A stretch of 64,000 bases of DNA from JAFDVL01 sp963794955 (GCA_963794955.1 CAWCGF010000022.1:62001-126000), one strand, 5' to 3'. Shown: positions 48,714 through 57,425, counted from the first letter of the stretch. Notes: generated from the sequence alone by a model not told the origin. Numbers and translations: made by a program.

Positions 48714-49772
48714 ATGCTCACCAGAATTGCTGTTGACGCTATGGGCGGCGATCACGCCCCTATCGCCGAAGTTGAAGGTGCTTTGATGGCTGCACACGAA
48801 CTGCAAGTCGGTGTCGTGTTGGTCGGCCCTGAAGATCGGATTGTGCCGGAATTCGAGCGCCACGGCTATCATTATCATCCCAAATCCCGCCGCGTTTACA
48901 GTACGCAACCCGCCAAACGCTTACCTATTGAAATCGTTCACGCCACCGAATTCATTACAATGGAAGAATCGGTTGCACAGGCGATGCGTAAGAAAAAGGA
49001 TGCTTCCATTCGTGTGGCTGCCCGCTTGGTGCGCGATGGCAAGGCGCAGGGCTTAGTGAGCGCCGGCAACACCGGAGCGGTGATGGCTATCTCGAAGCTC
49101 GTGATCGGCACGCTGCCTGCCGTGGATCGTCCCGCGCTGTCTGCCGTCTTTCCCACGCTGGGGGATCACGGTTGTGTGCTGTTAGATGTCGGCGCGAATG
49201 CTGAATGCAAGCCGGAACAACTCTGTGAATTTGCCGTGATGGGGGCCATTTACTCGCGCGCCATTCTGGGTGTAAAGAATCCGAAAGTCGGATTGATGAG
49301 CATTGGCGAAGAGGAAGCGAAGGGGAATCCGCTCACGAAAGAAGCTGGAAAATTGCTGCGTGCAGCGCCGGTAAACTTCGTTGGGAATGTGGAAGGACGT
49401 GACATTTACACTGGCGAAGTTGATGTGATAGTCTGCGATGGCTTTACCGGCAACGTGATTTTGAAAACCAGTGAAGGCTTGATCGCCGCCATTATGGGCT
49501 TGTTGAAAACTGAATTAGGGCAAACGCTGCTGACTCAGGCCGGTGCTTTACTTTCCCGTCCGGCCTTTCTCAGTGTGAAAAAGCGGTTGGACTATTCCGA
49601 ATTCGGCGGCGCACCCTTATTGGGAACAAAACAAATCGTCGTGATTTGTCACGGGAGTTCCAATGCGAAGGCGATCAAAAACGCCATTCGTGTGGCCAAG
49701 GAATTTTACGAAGCAAAGCTCAATGAGCGCATTGAAGGCGACATCAACGAATTGGCCAGCAAGCTTTCATAG
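48714..49772 (+). CDS. plsX: Phosphate acyltransferase PlsX
   Basis: Makes acyl-phosphate from acyl-ACP for phospholipid synthesis. Signature TRIAVDAMGGDHAP at the N-terminus; GNTGAVMAISKLVIG, VLLDVGANAECKPEQL, VGLMSIGEEEAKGN and VDVIVCDGFTGNVILKTSEG follow. The ATG at 48714 starts the family signature; an upstream in-frame ATG at 48669 is less likely because the extension is not conserved. No clear ribosome site, which fits coupling to the hairpin region before it. Confidence 0.94.
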   Translation: MLTRIAVDAMGGDHAPIAEVEGALMAAHELQVGVVLVGPEDRIVPEFERHGYHYHPKSRRVYSTQPAKRLPIEIVHATEFITMEESVAQAMRKKKDASIRVAARLVRDGKAQGLVSAGNTGAVMAISKLVIGTLPAVDRPALSAVFPTLGDHGCVLLDVGANAECKPEQLCEFAVMGAIYSRAILGVKNPKVGLMSIGEEEAKGNPLTKEAGKLLRAAPVNFVGNVEGRDIYTGEVDVIVCDGFTGNVILKTSEGLIAAIMGLLKTELGQTLLTQAGALLSRPAFLSVKKRLDYSEFGGAPLLGTKQIVVICHGSSNAKAIKNAIRVAKEFYEAKLNERIEGDINELASKLS

Positions 49773-49789
49773 CGGCTGGCAATATCAGT

Positions 49790-50779
49790 ATGAGTCAATA
49801 CCAAGCAATTATTACCGGAACGGGCCGAGCATTACCAAGCCGGGTTCTGACGAATGACGACCTGGCACATATTGTAGAAACCTCTGACGAGTGGATTACG
49901 ACCCGCACGGGCATCAAAGAACGTCACCAAGCCACCGCTGATGAATGCACTTCAACCTTTGCGACGGCAGCCGCGCGTCAGGCCCTGGCGCGTGCCAATA
50001 TCAATGCTGAGGACCTGGATTTAATCATCTGTGCCACGGTCTGTCCTGATCAGGCCTTGCCTTCCACCGCCGTTCTCATTCAATCACAACTCGGCGCGAA
50101 AAAAGCTGCTGCCTTTGATCTGGTGGCTGCATGTTCAGGCTTTCTTTATAGCCTGACGGTGGCGAATCAGTTCATCGCGACGGGATTACATCAGCATATT
50201 CTGGTTATCGGCGTCGAAGTTCTGTCGCGGTATGTGGATTATTCCGACCGTGCTACCTGTGTGTTATTTGGCGATGGCGCAGGCGCTGCGGTGGTGCAGC
50301 GCTCCCCTGATCCGACGCGCGGCGTGCTTGCCACACGCATTCAATCGGATGGTGACTTAGCCTCTGTGCTGTATATTCCTGGCGGCGGCACGAAAATCCC
50401 TGCCTCGCGCGCATCGGTCGAGAGCGGTCAGCACTTCATTAAGATGAAAGGCAATGAGCTTTTCAAAGTCGCTGTCCGTTCGATGGAGGATACGGCGCGG
50501 CGGCTACTGGATGAACAAAAAATGTCGGCGAATGATATTGATCTATTTGTGCCTCATCAGGCGAATCAACGAATCACGGATGCCGTCGCGGATCGGTTAG
50601 GTGTTCCGGCAGAAAAGGTTTATTCCAACATTGAGCATACCGGCAATACTTCTGCGGCTTCCATTCCAATCTGCCTGGATGAGTTAGTGGAAGCCGGTCG
50701 CTTGCAGCCCGGTACGAATTTGCTGATGACTTCATTTGGTGCGGGCGTGACGTGGGGCGGGGTATTGATGCGATGGTAA
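49790..50779 (+). CDS. fabH: Beta-ketoacyl-ACP synthase III
   Basis: Condenses acetyl-CoA with malonyl-ACP to start fatty-acid synthesis. Cys-His-Asn triad: DLVAACSGFLYSL (Cys), FVPHQANQRITDAVA (His) and IEHTGNTSAASIPI (Asn). DEWITTRTGIKERH and SFGAGVTWGGVL complete the family pattern. 329 residues. 17 bases after plsX. The following gap to fabD is filled by a heptad palindrome. Confidence 0.95.
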   Translation: MSQYQAIITGTGRALPSRVLTNDDLAHIVETSDEWITTRTGIKERHQATADECTSTFATAAARQALARANINAEDLDLIICATVCPDQALPSTAVLIQSQLGAKKAAAFDLVAACSGFLYSLTVANQFIATGLHQHILVIGVEVLSRYVDYSDRATCVLFGDGAGAAVVQRSPDPTRGVLATRIQSDGDLASVLYIPGGGTKIPASRASVESGQHFIKMKGNELFKVAVRSMEDTARRLLDEQKMSANDIDLFVPHQANQRITDAVADRLGVPAEKVYSNIEHTGNTSAASIPICLDELVEAGRLQPGTNLLMTSFGAGVTWGGVLMRW

Positions 50780-50780
50780 A

Positions 50781-50870
50781 TTTGTCATTTGTCATTTGTC
50801 ACGGGTCATTAGCAAGGACGGTTTTGTTAGACTCTCGACAGATGACAAATGACTAATGACAAATGACAAA
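50781..50870. repeat. Heptad-array inverted repeat that contains the fabD start codon
   Basis: Left arm 50781-50810 (TTTGTCA, TTTGTCA, TTTGTCA, CGGGTCA) starts two bases after the fabH stop; right arm 50841-50870 (GATGACA, AATGACT, AATGACA, AATGACA) pairs with it over most of its length, loop about 30 bases. The fabD ATG (50863) lies inside the right arm. Confidence 0.78.
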
Positions 50871-51816
50871 AGTAGCTTTCATTTTCCCTGGCCAAGGTTC
50901 CCAACAAACAGGAATGGGGCGTGAACTCGCTGAGCAATTTCCTGAAGCCAGAGTTGTCTTCGATGAAGCGGATGAGGCGTTGAATTTTAAGCTCAGCGAA
51001 CTCTGCTTTAACGGGCCGGATGAGGAATTGCAATTAACCGCCAATACGCAACCCGCGATTTTAACGGTTTCGCTCGCGGCGTATCGGGTATTAGCGGCAC
51101 GCGGGATTCAGCCGGATTTTGTCGCAGGGCATAGCCTGGGTGAGTATTCGGCATTAGTTGCCGTCGGTTGTTTATCACTAGCGGAGGCGTTGCGGACGGT
51201 GCGTTTGCGCGGGCAATTCATGCAGCAAGCCGTGCCCGTTGGAGTCGGCGCGATGGCCGCAATTCTCGGAATGGATGCTGACAAAGTTGCTGTCGCCTGT
51301 AGTGAAGTGGCCGGGAGTGAAGTTTGTTCTCCGGCCAATTTCAATACGCCTGTCCAAACTGTCATTGCTGGAGACAGAGAAGCGGTGGAGCGAGCTTGCG
51401 CGAAATGCCTTGAACTAGGTGCCAAGCGCGCGATTCCCTTGAAAGTCAGCGCCCCTTTTCATTGCGCCTTGATGATGCCTGCGCAAGAGCAATTGACACC
51501 TGTGCTCGCAGCGGCTACCTTCAACGACTTTGCCGTGCCGTTGGTGAATAATGTGGATGCTGAGATTATTGCAGACGGTGCCGTCGCGCGGGCTGGTTTG
51601 ATTCGCCAGGTGTCTTCTTCGGTACGCTGGACGGAGAGCGTCGAACGTTTGCTGGCGGCGGGCGTGAGCACTTTTGTTGAAGTCGGGCCAGGCAAAGTTT
51701 TATGCGGTCTGGTGAAATCAATCAGCAGAGAAGTCACCTTGCTGAACGTCGAAAATAAAGCGAGCTTGGAAGATGCAGTTACCAAGCTTCGTCTGACAAC
51801 GGGCTACAATGTTTAG
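50863..51816 (+). CDS. fabD: Malonyl-CoA:ACP transacylase
   Basis: Loads malonate onto ACP. Catalytic GHSLGEYSALVA (nucleophile Ser), the opening AFIFPGQGSQQTGMG, the Arg in TVRLRGQFMQ and the His in KVSAPFHCALM. 317 residues. The ATG is embedded in the heptad repeat (ACAAATGACAAAAGTA) and has no Shine-Dalgarno, so initiation may depend on coupling or on unfolding of the hairpin. Overlaps fabG by eight bases. Confidence 0.94.
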   Translation: MTKVAFIFPGQGSQQTGMGRELAEQFPEARVVFDEADEALNFKLSELCFNGPDEELQLTANTQPAILTVSLAAYRVLAARGIQPDFVAGHSLGEYSALVAVGCLSLAEALRTVRLRGQFMQQAVPVGVGAMAAILGMDADKVAVACSEVAGSEVCSPANFNTPVQTVIAGDREAVERACAKCLELGAKRAIPLKVSAPFHCALMMPAQEQLTPVLAAATFNDFAVPLVNNVDAEIIADGAVARAGLIRQVSSSVRWTESVERLLAAGVSTFVEVGPGKVLCGLVKSISREVTLLNVENKASLEDAVTKLRLTTGYNV

Positions 51817-52552
51817 TTTAGCAGGACAAATTGCACTCGTGACTGGCGGCTCGCAAGGTATCGGTCGCGCCACCGCCTTAGCTTTAGCCGAGGCGGGAGC
51901 TGACGTGGCGGTGATGGCGCGCTCCCTCGATAAATGCGAGATGGTGGCTGAAGAGATTCGCGCTCTTGGTCGTCAGGCGTTAGCCGTACGCGGTGATTTG
52001 GGGAACGAAGATGAAATTAAAGCGGCGGTTGCCAACGTCGGCACCAAGCTGGGGCCAATCAATATTTTAGTGAACAACGCGGCGATCACACGCGATGGCT
52101 TGTTGCTCAGGATGAAGCGCGAGGATTGGGATGCGGTGATCAATACGAATTTGACGGGCGTCTTCTTGCTTACCCAGCAAGTCCTGCCCATGATGACCAA
52201 AGCTCGCAAAGGACGCATCATTAATTTGACTTCGGTTGTTGCGCAGTCTGGCAATCCAGGCCAGGTGAATTATATATCCGCTAAAGCGGGACTCATCGGG
52301 TTTACGAAAGCAGTCGCACGGGAATATGCCTCACGCAACGTAACAGTGAATGCTATCGCGCCTGGGTTTATCGAAACTCCGATGACAGCGGGGTTGCCCG
52401 ATGCCGCCAAGGACGCAATGCTGAATCAAATCCCGCTCAAGCGTGCTGGGAGCGATCAAGATGTCGCTTACGCTGTTGCTTTTTTAGCCTCGAATGAGGC
52501 AGGCTATATCACGGGTCAAGTGATTAATGTTAATGGCGGTATGTATATGTGA
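51809..52552 (+). CDS. fabG: 3-oxoacyl-ACP reductase
   Basis: NADPH-dependent short-chain dehydrogenase/reductase of the elongation cycle. Cofactor motif ALVTGGSQGIGRATALAL, NILVNNAAITRDGLLLRMK, catalytic Ser in NLTSVVAQSG, YxxxK in VNYISAKAGLIGF and the C-terminal YITGQVINVNGGMYM. 247 residues, the usual size. Its start lies inside the end of fabD. Followed directly by a heptad palindrome before acpP. Confidence 0.95.
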   Translation: MFSLAGQIALVTGGSQGIGRATALALAEAGADVAVMARSLDKCEMVAEEIRALGRQALAVRGDLGNEDEIKAAVANVGTKLGPINILVNNAAITRDGLLLRMKREDWDAVINTNLTGVFLLTQQVLPMMTKARKGRIINLTSVVAQSGNPGQVNYISAKAGLIGFTKAVAREYASRNVTVNAIAPGFIETPMTAGLPDAAKDAMLNQIPLKRAGSDQDVAYAVAFLASNEAGYITGQVINVNGGMYM

Positions 52553-52658
52553 TTTTAGATTTTGGATTTCAGATTTTAGCATGGCTGGGAGTTAGCCCCG
52601 CCCCCATCAGAATAGCTTGTTAGATGAATCCAAAATCCAGAATCCAAAATCTAAAATC
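52551..52658. repeat. Heptad-array inverted repeat between fabG and acpP
   Basis: Left arm 52551-52580: GATTTTA, GATTTTG, GATTTCA, GATTTTA, overlapping the fabG stop codon. Right arm 52629-52658 is complementary at about 25 of 30 positions (CAAAATC, CAGAATC, CAAAATC, TAAAATC units). The acpP ribosome site GGAGG follows 15 bases later. Confidence 0.8.
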
Positions 52659-52687
52659 CAAATAAATCCCAACGGAGGAACAAACTA

Positions 52688-52927
52688 ATGTCAGAATCAA
52701 TCGAAGAGAAAGTTAAGCAAATCATCGTGGATGAACTTGGTGTCGAGGAATCCGAAGTGACCGCCAACGCGCGTTTCGTCGATGACCTCGGCGCGGATTC
52801 ATTAGACAATGTCGAGCTTGTGATGCGATTTGAAGAAGAGTTCGGCGTCGAAATCCCGGATGAGGACGCTGAAAAGATTCAAAGCGTACGCGATGCTATT
52901 GAGTACATCGAAAAGCATAGCAAATAA
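52688..52927 (+). CDS. acpP: Acyl carrier protein
   Basis: 79 residues, acidic. The phosphopantetheine attachment Ser is in GADSLDNVELVM, with the usual four-helix pattern (KVKQIIVDELGVEESEVT; EEEFGVEIPDEDAEKIQSV). CGGAGGAAC precedes the ATG by a normal spacer. The following gap holds a long hairpin before fabF. Confidence 0.96.
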   Translation: MSESIEEKVKQIIVDELGVEESEVTANARFVDDLGADSLDNVELVMRFEEEFGVEIPDEDAEKIQSVRDAIEYIEKHSK

Positions 52928-52942
52928 CAAGGTGACTGTATC

Positions 52943-53011
52943 AAACCACGAAAACCCCTGGGTTGCATTCGGCTAGGGTGTTCAGGTGCAATGGGCTTTT
53001 CGTGGTTTAGC
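52943..53011 (+). repeat. Long hairpin between acpP and fabF
   Basis: AAACCACGAAAACCC and GGGCTTTTCGTGGTTT form a long stem with one bulge around a roughly 38-base loop holding a further GGTTGCAT/GTGCAATG pair. No T-run follows, so it is more likely an mRNA-stabilising or attenuating structure allowing excess acpP transcript than a full terminator. Confidence 0.65.
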
Positions 53012-53038
53012 TGTTTCCGCAATTAAGGAAGACAAGCC

Positions 53039-54289
53039 GTGAGTAACGTGTTAGCAAAAAAGCGAGTGGTGGTTACCGGCATTGGCGTTGTCAGTCCGCT
53101 GGGGAACACCACGGAAGAAACCTGGACCAGTTTACTCGCTGGAAAAAGTGGCGTGGATTATATCACGCGTTTTGATACCAGCCAGCACACGGTCAAGTTT
53201 GCCGCCGAGACCAAGAATTTCGATCCGCTCAATTTCGTGGAGAAAAAAGAAGTGAAGAAGATGGATTATTTTATCTTCTTCGCCATTGCTGCCGCACAAG
53301 AGGCGTTGGCGGATTCCGGTTTGCAAATCACGCCGGAAATCGCCGAAGACGTCGGCGTGTATATTGGCAGCGGGATTGGTGGGTTCGGCGTGTTTGAACG
53401 AGAGCACACGAAAATGCTGGAAGGTGGGCCAGGGCGGATTTCTCCCTTCTTCATTGTCGCCTCCATCGTCAATCTGGCTTCTGGGCATGTCTCCATCATG
53501 ACTGGTGCCAAAGGCCCTAATTCCGCCACGGCGACGGCTTGTAGTACCGGCGCACATTCGATTGGCGATAGCTTCAAAATTATCCAGCGGGGGGATGCGG
53601 TTGCCATGATTTGTGGCGGCAGTGAAGGGGCGATCACGCCGATGGCCGTGGGCGGCTTCGCTTCGATGCGTGCGCTTTCTACGCGGAATGATGATCCCCA
53701 ACGTGCTTCCCGGCCTTTTGATAAAGCGCGCGAAGGATTCGTGATGGGGGAGGGCGCAGGCATTCTCCTGCTGGAAGAACTTGAGCACGCCAAAGCGCGG
53801 GGCGCGAAGATTTATGCGGAAGTCGTGGGCTATGGCATGACCAGCGATGCGTTTCATATCACGATGCCGGATATGGATGGGCCGCGACGCGTGATGCTCA
53901 AAACGCTCAAAGATGCCGACGTGTCGCCGGAAAAGGTTGATTACATCAACACCCACGGCACTTCGACTCCGGTGGGTGATGTCAATGAAACGAAGGCGAT
54001 CAAGGCTGCCTTTGGCGATCATGCCTATCAACTTGCCGCGAGTTCGACGAAGTCCATGACTGGGCATTTGTTGGGTGGGGCAGGAGGACTAGAAGCGGGG
54101 ATTACCGCTTTAGCGATTCACAATCAAGTCATTCCCCCTACGATCAATTACGAAAATCCCGATCCCGAATGTGATTTGGATTACGTGCCAAACGAAGTGC
54201 GTGCTGCGCAAATTACTTATGCTCTATCGAATAGTTTTGGCTTCGGTGGGACGAATGCAGCATTACTTTTTAGAAAATATCAGGACTGA
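53039..54289 (+). CDS. fabF: Beta-ketoacyl-ACP synthase II
   Basis: Chain-elongating condensing enzyme. Cys-His-His triad: TATACSTGAHSIGDS (Cys), YINTHGTSTPVGD (His) and SSTKSMTGHLLGGAGGLEA (Lys and His). VVVTGIGVVSPLGN opens the protein and SNSFGFGGTNAALLF ends it. 416 residues. The start is GTG at 53039, preceded by AAGGA. Last gene of the fab operon, with a terminator right after. Confidence 0.95.
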   Translation: MSNVLAKKRVVVTGIGVVSPLGNTTEETWTSLLAGKSGVDYITRFDTSQHTVKFAAETKNFDPLNFVEKKEVKKMDYFIFFAIAAAQEALADSGLQITPEIAEDVGVYIGSGIGGFGVFEREHTKMLEGGPGRISPFFIVASIVNLASGHVSIMTGAKGPNSATATACSTGAHSIGDSFKIIQRGDAVAMICGGSEGAITPMAVGGFASMRALSTRNDDPQRASRPFDKAREGFVMGEGAGILLLEELEHAKARGAKIYAEVVGYGMTSDAFHITMPDMDGPRRVMLKTLKDADVSPEKVDYINTHGTSTPVGDVNETKAIKAAFGDHAYQLAASSTKSMTGHLLGGAGGLEAGITALAIHNQVIPPTINYENPDPECDLDYVPNEVRAAQITYALSNSFGFGGTNAALLFRKYQD

Positions 54290-54299
54290 GAAATCTGGG

Positions 54300-54338
54300 G
54301 TGGCGTGCTCCCTGCTCAGCAGCACGCCACGCGCTTTT
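54300..54338. terminator. Terminator after fabF
   Basis: Perfect 10-bp stem GTGGCGTGCT (54300-54309) / AGCACGCCAC (54321-54330) with an 11-base loop, followed by GCGCTTTTAATT on the plus strand. It also lies at the end of the convergent ctaA gene. Confidence 0.7.
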
Positions 54339-55308
54339 AATTGACAGCCACGACAAGGTTCTGTCGTTCTTCTATGCGCTGTTCAGGCAAGTCTGGCTGT
54401 GGCGCGGCCAGTACTGATGCCGCAAACAGCACCAAACTCACCCATACTAAATCCGCGACGAACAGATGAATAAGCTGCAACCACACGGGCGCGTGCAGCA
54501 TAAGATTCATTCCTCCTAACAACAACTGCAGCACGAAGCAGCCAATTTGAATTTTCGTAAGCGTAAAAATGACAGGCGTTTTACGCAGGCTGCCAATAAT
54601 GACCACCGCGCAGGTCATCCCCAATCCGAGCAATACTGCCGCAACCGGATGCACCCAAATCAAGCTTTCAAGAAAATGACGTGGTGCCAGGTCGCGCGCT
54701 AATCCCTCAGCCATAGACTGCACCGGAAAGAGTGTGGTACCAAGGGCAGTAATAGCGCCAGATGCGCTCAAGAAGATCACACTGAGCAGGCACGCGAGAA
54801 GAATGATTCCCGGTTTTGCGTTGCCTTTCCATTGCAACGGCCAGCCGATTTGCTTTTGAGTCGTTCCCCACCAGGCCGTCAACGCCAGGGAAGCCAGTAG
54901 GATTAACGTGTTCGCTAAATGGATGGCAATCACGATTGCGCGCGCGACAGAATCGTTTTCCGCCACCAACCCTTGCTTCACCAGTAACGCGCCTAACAGC
55001 CCTTCGATCACGATAAAAACAAAGGCGATCATTGCTCCAGTCCGAACCGCATGCCCTTTAGGATAGCTGCGAAATGCCCAAATCAATAAGGCGATGACGG
55101 CAATCCCCGCCAGACCCGAAGTCGAGCGGTGCGTGAATTCTATGATTGTTTTAAGGCTGGGATTCAGGGGGATAATTTGCCCATTGCAATCCGGCCAATG
55201 CTCGCCGCAGCCCGCGCCAGATTTACTGGCACGCACATACGCCCCCCACACGACGACAAAAATGTTGTAGAGCAAAACGCCCCAGGCATATTTGGTGAAA
55301 CGATTCAT
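54337..55308 (-). CDS. ctaA: Heme A synthase (CtaA/COX15 family)
   Basis: Oxidises heme O to heme A for cytochrome oxidase. Eight-helix pattern of two similar four-helix halves, with the conserved EFTHRSTSG (Glu and heme-ligand His), AIAIHLANTL, LIWVHPVAAVLL and LQLIHLFVADLVW; the external Cys pair GAGCGEHWPDCNG near residue 35 is present as in CtaA of Bacillus type. 323 residues. ATG at 55308, within a longer frame to 55347; ribosome site weak. Indicates aerobic respiration with an aa3- or ba3-type oxidase. Confidence 0.9.
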   Translation of the reverse strand: MNRFTKYAWGVLLYNIFVVVWGAYVRASKSGAGCGEHWPDCNGQIIPLNPSLKTIIEFTHRSTSGLAGIAVIALLIWAFRSYPKGHAVRTGAMIAFVFIVIEGLLGALLVKQGLVAENDSVARAIVIAIHLANTLILLASLALTAWWGTTQKQIGWPLQWKGNAKPGIILLACLLSVIFLSASGAITALGTTLFPVQSMAEGLARDLAPRHFLESLIWVHPVAAVLLGLGMTCAVVIIGSLRKTPVIFTLTKIQIGCFVLQLLLGGMNLMLHAPVWLQLIHLFVADLVWVSLVLFAASVLAAPQPDLPEQRIEERQNLVVAVN

Positions 55309-55315
55309 AGGATGA

Positions 55316-55900
55316 TTAAGGAAAGATGACTCCTTCATAGATGTCACTCAGCGTAAGATCACAATTCAGACTAGGAAATGACAGTACACTGCTCAATCCA
55401 CTGATCTCTTCCCGATGCCAAAATTCGCCATGCCGCGAATATCGGGTAACGTGATGTGCGGTTTGTGAGACTAATAAATATTCCCGTAATGCCGGAGGCG
55501 ATTGGTACGCGAGGCGCTTCTCGTTGCGATCCACTTTTTCCGTGGTAGAGGATAAGACTTCAACGATGAGGATCGGATTCATTAAGACCTCGATGCCTTG
55601 CAATAACTCAAATTTCATCTCGCCACAAACAACGCTGACATCGGGGTAACGAAAGGGCGGTAACGAGGGCGTGAGAATTGGCATCCCTTCTGTGAACGCA
55701 CGGCATTTCGTGCCTTTAAGTTTTGCATTGAATTCACCATGAATATTGCTACTAATGATGGCGTGTTGCTTTGTCCCGCCGCTCATACAAACGATTTCAC
55801 CTTCCCAGTATTCGTACCGAGCTTCGCCGACCTTCACCAGGGCAAAATATTCTTCCAAGCTATAACAGTGACGAGGTATGTCTTGCAGATTTGCAGCCAT
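55316..55900 (-). CDS. Uma2 family (DUF820) putative endonuclease
   Basis: 194 residues of the PD-(D/E)XK-related Uma2 family, common in cyanobacteria, Chloroflexi and Acidobacteriota, function unknown. Seen: YSLEEYFALVKVGEARYEYW, HAIISSNIHGEFNAKL, FRYPDVSVVCGEM (Asp) and PILIVEVLSSTTEKVDRNEK (Glu, then Lys) and LREYLLVSQ. GAAAGGAAG precedes the ATG. Members of this family multiply in genomes and another copy lies at 57.9 kb. Confidence 0.88.
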   Translation of the reverse strand: MAANLQDIPRHCYSLEEYFALVKVGEARYEYWEGEIVCMSGGTKQHAIISSNIHGEFNAKLKGTKCRAFTEGMPILTPSLPPFRYPDVSVVCGEMKFELLQGIEVLMNPILIVEVLSSTTEKVDRNEKRLAYQSPPALREYLLVSQTAHHVTRYSRHGEFWHREEISGLSSVLSFPSLNCDLTLSDIYEGVIFP

Positions 55901-55910
55901 AATCTTCCTT

Positions 55911-56372
55911 TCAATTCGCGGGCACTTTTCTCATATGATACCAATCGAAGCCTAACAGAAACAGTCCTTGCACGACAACACCCCAACCCGTCCCCAGCCA
56001 CCAGGTATCCTTGCGCCCCCACGTAAACGCCAACACCAATCCTACTAACACGTAAACGACATCCAGTGGCATCATCCACCAAAGCAGATTGCGCAGTTTG
56101 CTGGTTTCCTTTTCGATGACTTCGGGCGTCGTTGGATCGTCTAACTTGCCGCGTCGTTTTGTCGTCAGGACAGCGCCGCCGACGGCAATCGCCGCATTTA
56201 TTAAACCCCAAGTAATGGCTTGAATACCAAAGCCGCGAAAAAATGCTTCCATCCAGAAGAAGACTAGACCTACGGTAAAGCTCACCATGCTCCACCAAGC
56301 CAAACGACGCGATAAGATAAATTGATATTGCCAGATGTTAATTCTTTTGTTCTTTGTCGCCACCTGTTTCAT
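55911..56372 (-). CDS. Small multi-spanning membrane protein
   Basis: 153 residues with four hydrophobic segments (MVSFTVGLVFFWMEAFF, AITWGLINAAIAVGGAVL, MMPLDVVYVLVGLVLAF, WGVVVQGLFLLGFDWYH). Between helices 2 and 3 is a charged loop (TTKRRGKLDDPTTPEVIEKE). It resembles DUF6992-type membrane proteins but I cannot assign a role. Ten bases upstream of the Uma2 gene on the same strand, so likely co-transcribed; divergent from the zinc-ribbon gene. Confidence 0.65.
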   Translation of the reverse strand: MKQVATKNKRINIWQYQFILSRRLAWWSMVSFTVGLVFFWMEAFFRGFGIQAITWGLINAAIAVGGAVLTTKRRGKLDDPTTPEVIEKETSKLRNLLWWMMPLDVVYVLVGLVLAFTWGRKDTWWLGTGWGVVVQGLFLLGFDWYHMRKVPAN

Positions 56373-56436
56373 AATTGGCCTTACAGTCAGAATCCAAAGG
56401 ATTGCTTACGAGCGATGATCAGGAAGAGCGCTAAGT

Positions 56437-56997
56437 ATGTATTGCCCTCGTTGCGGAACACAAGCGAATGACTCCACGAAATTTTGCCGCAACTGCGGGT
56501 TGGCATTAACGCCCCTGACCGGATATGTTGCCAGTGGTGGCACGTTGCCGCTGCAACCTGAAGCCTCTGAGTCGTCCTATTCCAAGCATCCTTTGGTTCA
56601 GGCGTTTCTGGCCATGGAGCCAAAAAGGCAAATGACCTTTTCCATCCTGTTCTTTGTTTTTTTGATTCCGCTATTGGCCATATTGGGTGGGATTATCCCT
56701 CCCCTTCGTGCGCTCGTCCCCCTTGCCGCCCTGGGGATGCCACTCGGCATTGTCTGGTCGGTTATGCGTTACAAGGCAATGAAGCGGCACTTGCAGGAAC
56801 AGCACTACCCTGACTATGCGCAATCTGTTGCCCCGCCTTCAGTGCCGCAACGCCCTGCTTATCAGCCGCCGCTGGCGGCCACACCTACTACCAATCAGCT
56901 TGAAGACCCGCGGAGTTATCAAACGCCTATTCCTAATAGTGTGACGGAAGAGGAAACCCGACGGTTGCCCGACCGTCCGCGACGAGAAAGTACTTGA
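56437..56997 (+). CDS. Zinc-ribbon membrane protein
   Basis: 186 residues. An N-terminal zinc ribbon (YCPRCGTQANDSTKFCRNCG, two CxxC pairs) is followed by a linker, two adjacent membrane helices (SILFFVFLIPLLAILGGIIP and RALVPLAALGMPLGIVWSVM) and a Pro/Gln-rich cytoplasmic tail ending REST. Such proteins are common and uncharacterised. AGGAAGAG lies upstream of the ATG. Its stop overlaps a possible TTG start of the next gene. Confidence 0.75.
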   Translation: MYCPRCGTQANDSTKFCRNCGLALTPLTGYVASGGTLPLQPEASESSYSKHPLVQAFLAMEPKRQMTFSILFFVFLIPLLAILGGIIPPLRALVPLAALGMPLGIVWSVMRYKAMKRHLQEQHYPDYAQSVAPPSVPQRPAYQPPLAATPTTNQLEDPRSYQTPIPNSVTEEETRRLPDRPRREST

Positions 56998-57011
56998 GTT
57001 GGGAAAGAAGT

Positions 57012-57425
57012 ATGGAAACCAACCAAAAAAACTTGAAAAGAGCCTATCAACAATCGCACCGACAAATGGGAGTCTTTCAAATTCGCAATCTCAGCAATGA
57101 AAAAGTTTTCGTTGGGATGTCACCGAATTTGCCGGGCATTATCAACCGCCATAAATTTCAGCTTCAGATGGGCAACCACCAGAATCGCCAATTGCAACAA
57201 GATTGGAGTGAGGCGGGCGGCGATAAATTTGCCTTCGAAATTCTCGATGAACTCACGCCCAATGAGGATGCCAGTCGAGACTATCAAGAAGAATTATTGT
57301 TACTGGAAGACCTATGGCTGGAGAAGCTTCAGCCGTATGGGGAGCAAGGCTACAACGAGCGCAAGAAAAGTCGCGTGGAACGGTTGCGGTTTATTATGCA
57401 GAACCGAAATCGAGAAGAGCGGTGA
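57012..57425 (+). CDS. GIY-YIG nuclease family protein (degenerate motif)
   Basis: 137 residues. The opening MGVFQIRNLSNEKVFVGMSP aligns with the GIY...YIG strands (GVF and FVG replace them), then a helix with Arg/His (GIINRHKFQLQMGNHQNRQL), FAFEILDEL and a Glu-rich helix EELLLLEDLWLEKLQPYGEQ ending GYNERKK, as in stand-alone GIY-YIG proteins of environmental bacteria. Whether it cleaves DNA is unclear. The ATG at 57012 has AAAGAAG ahead; a TTG at 56994 is possible. Confidence 0.75.
   Translation: METNQKNLKRAYQQSHRQMGVFQIRNLSNEKVFVGMSPNLPGIINRHKFQLQMGNHQNRQLQQDWSEAGGDKFAFEILDELTPNEDASRDYQEELLLLEDLWLEKLQPYGEQGYNERKKSRVERLRFIMQNRNREER

Noticed and set aside
53132..54067. 311-codon minus-strand open frame inside fabF
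   Set aside because: Arg/His-rich shadow with no recognisable domain; fabF is unambiguous on the plus strand.
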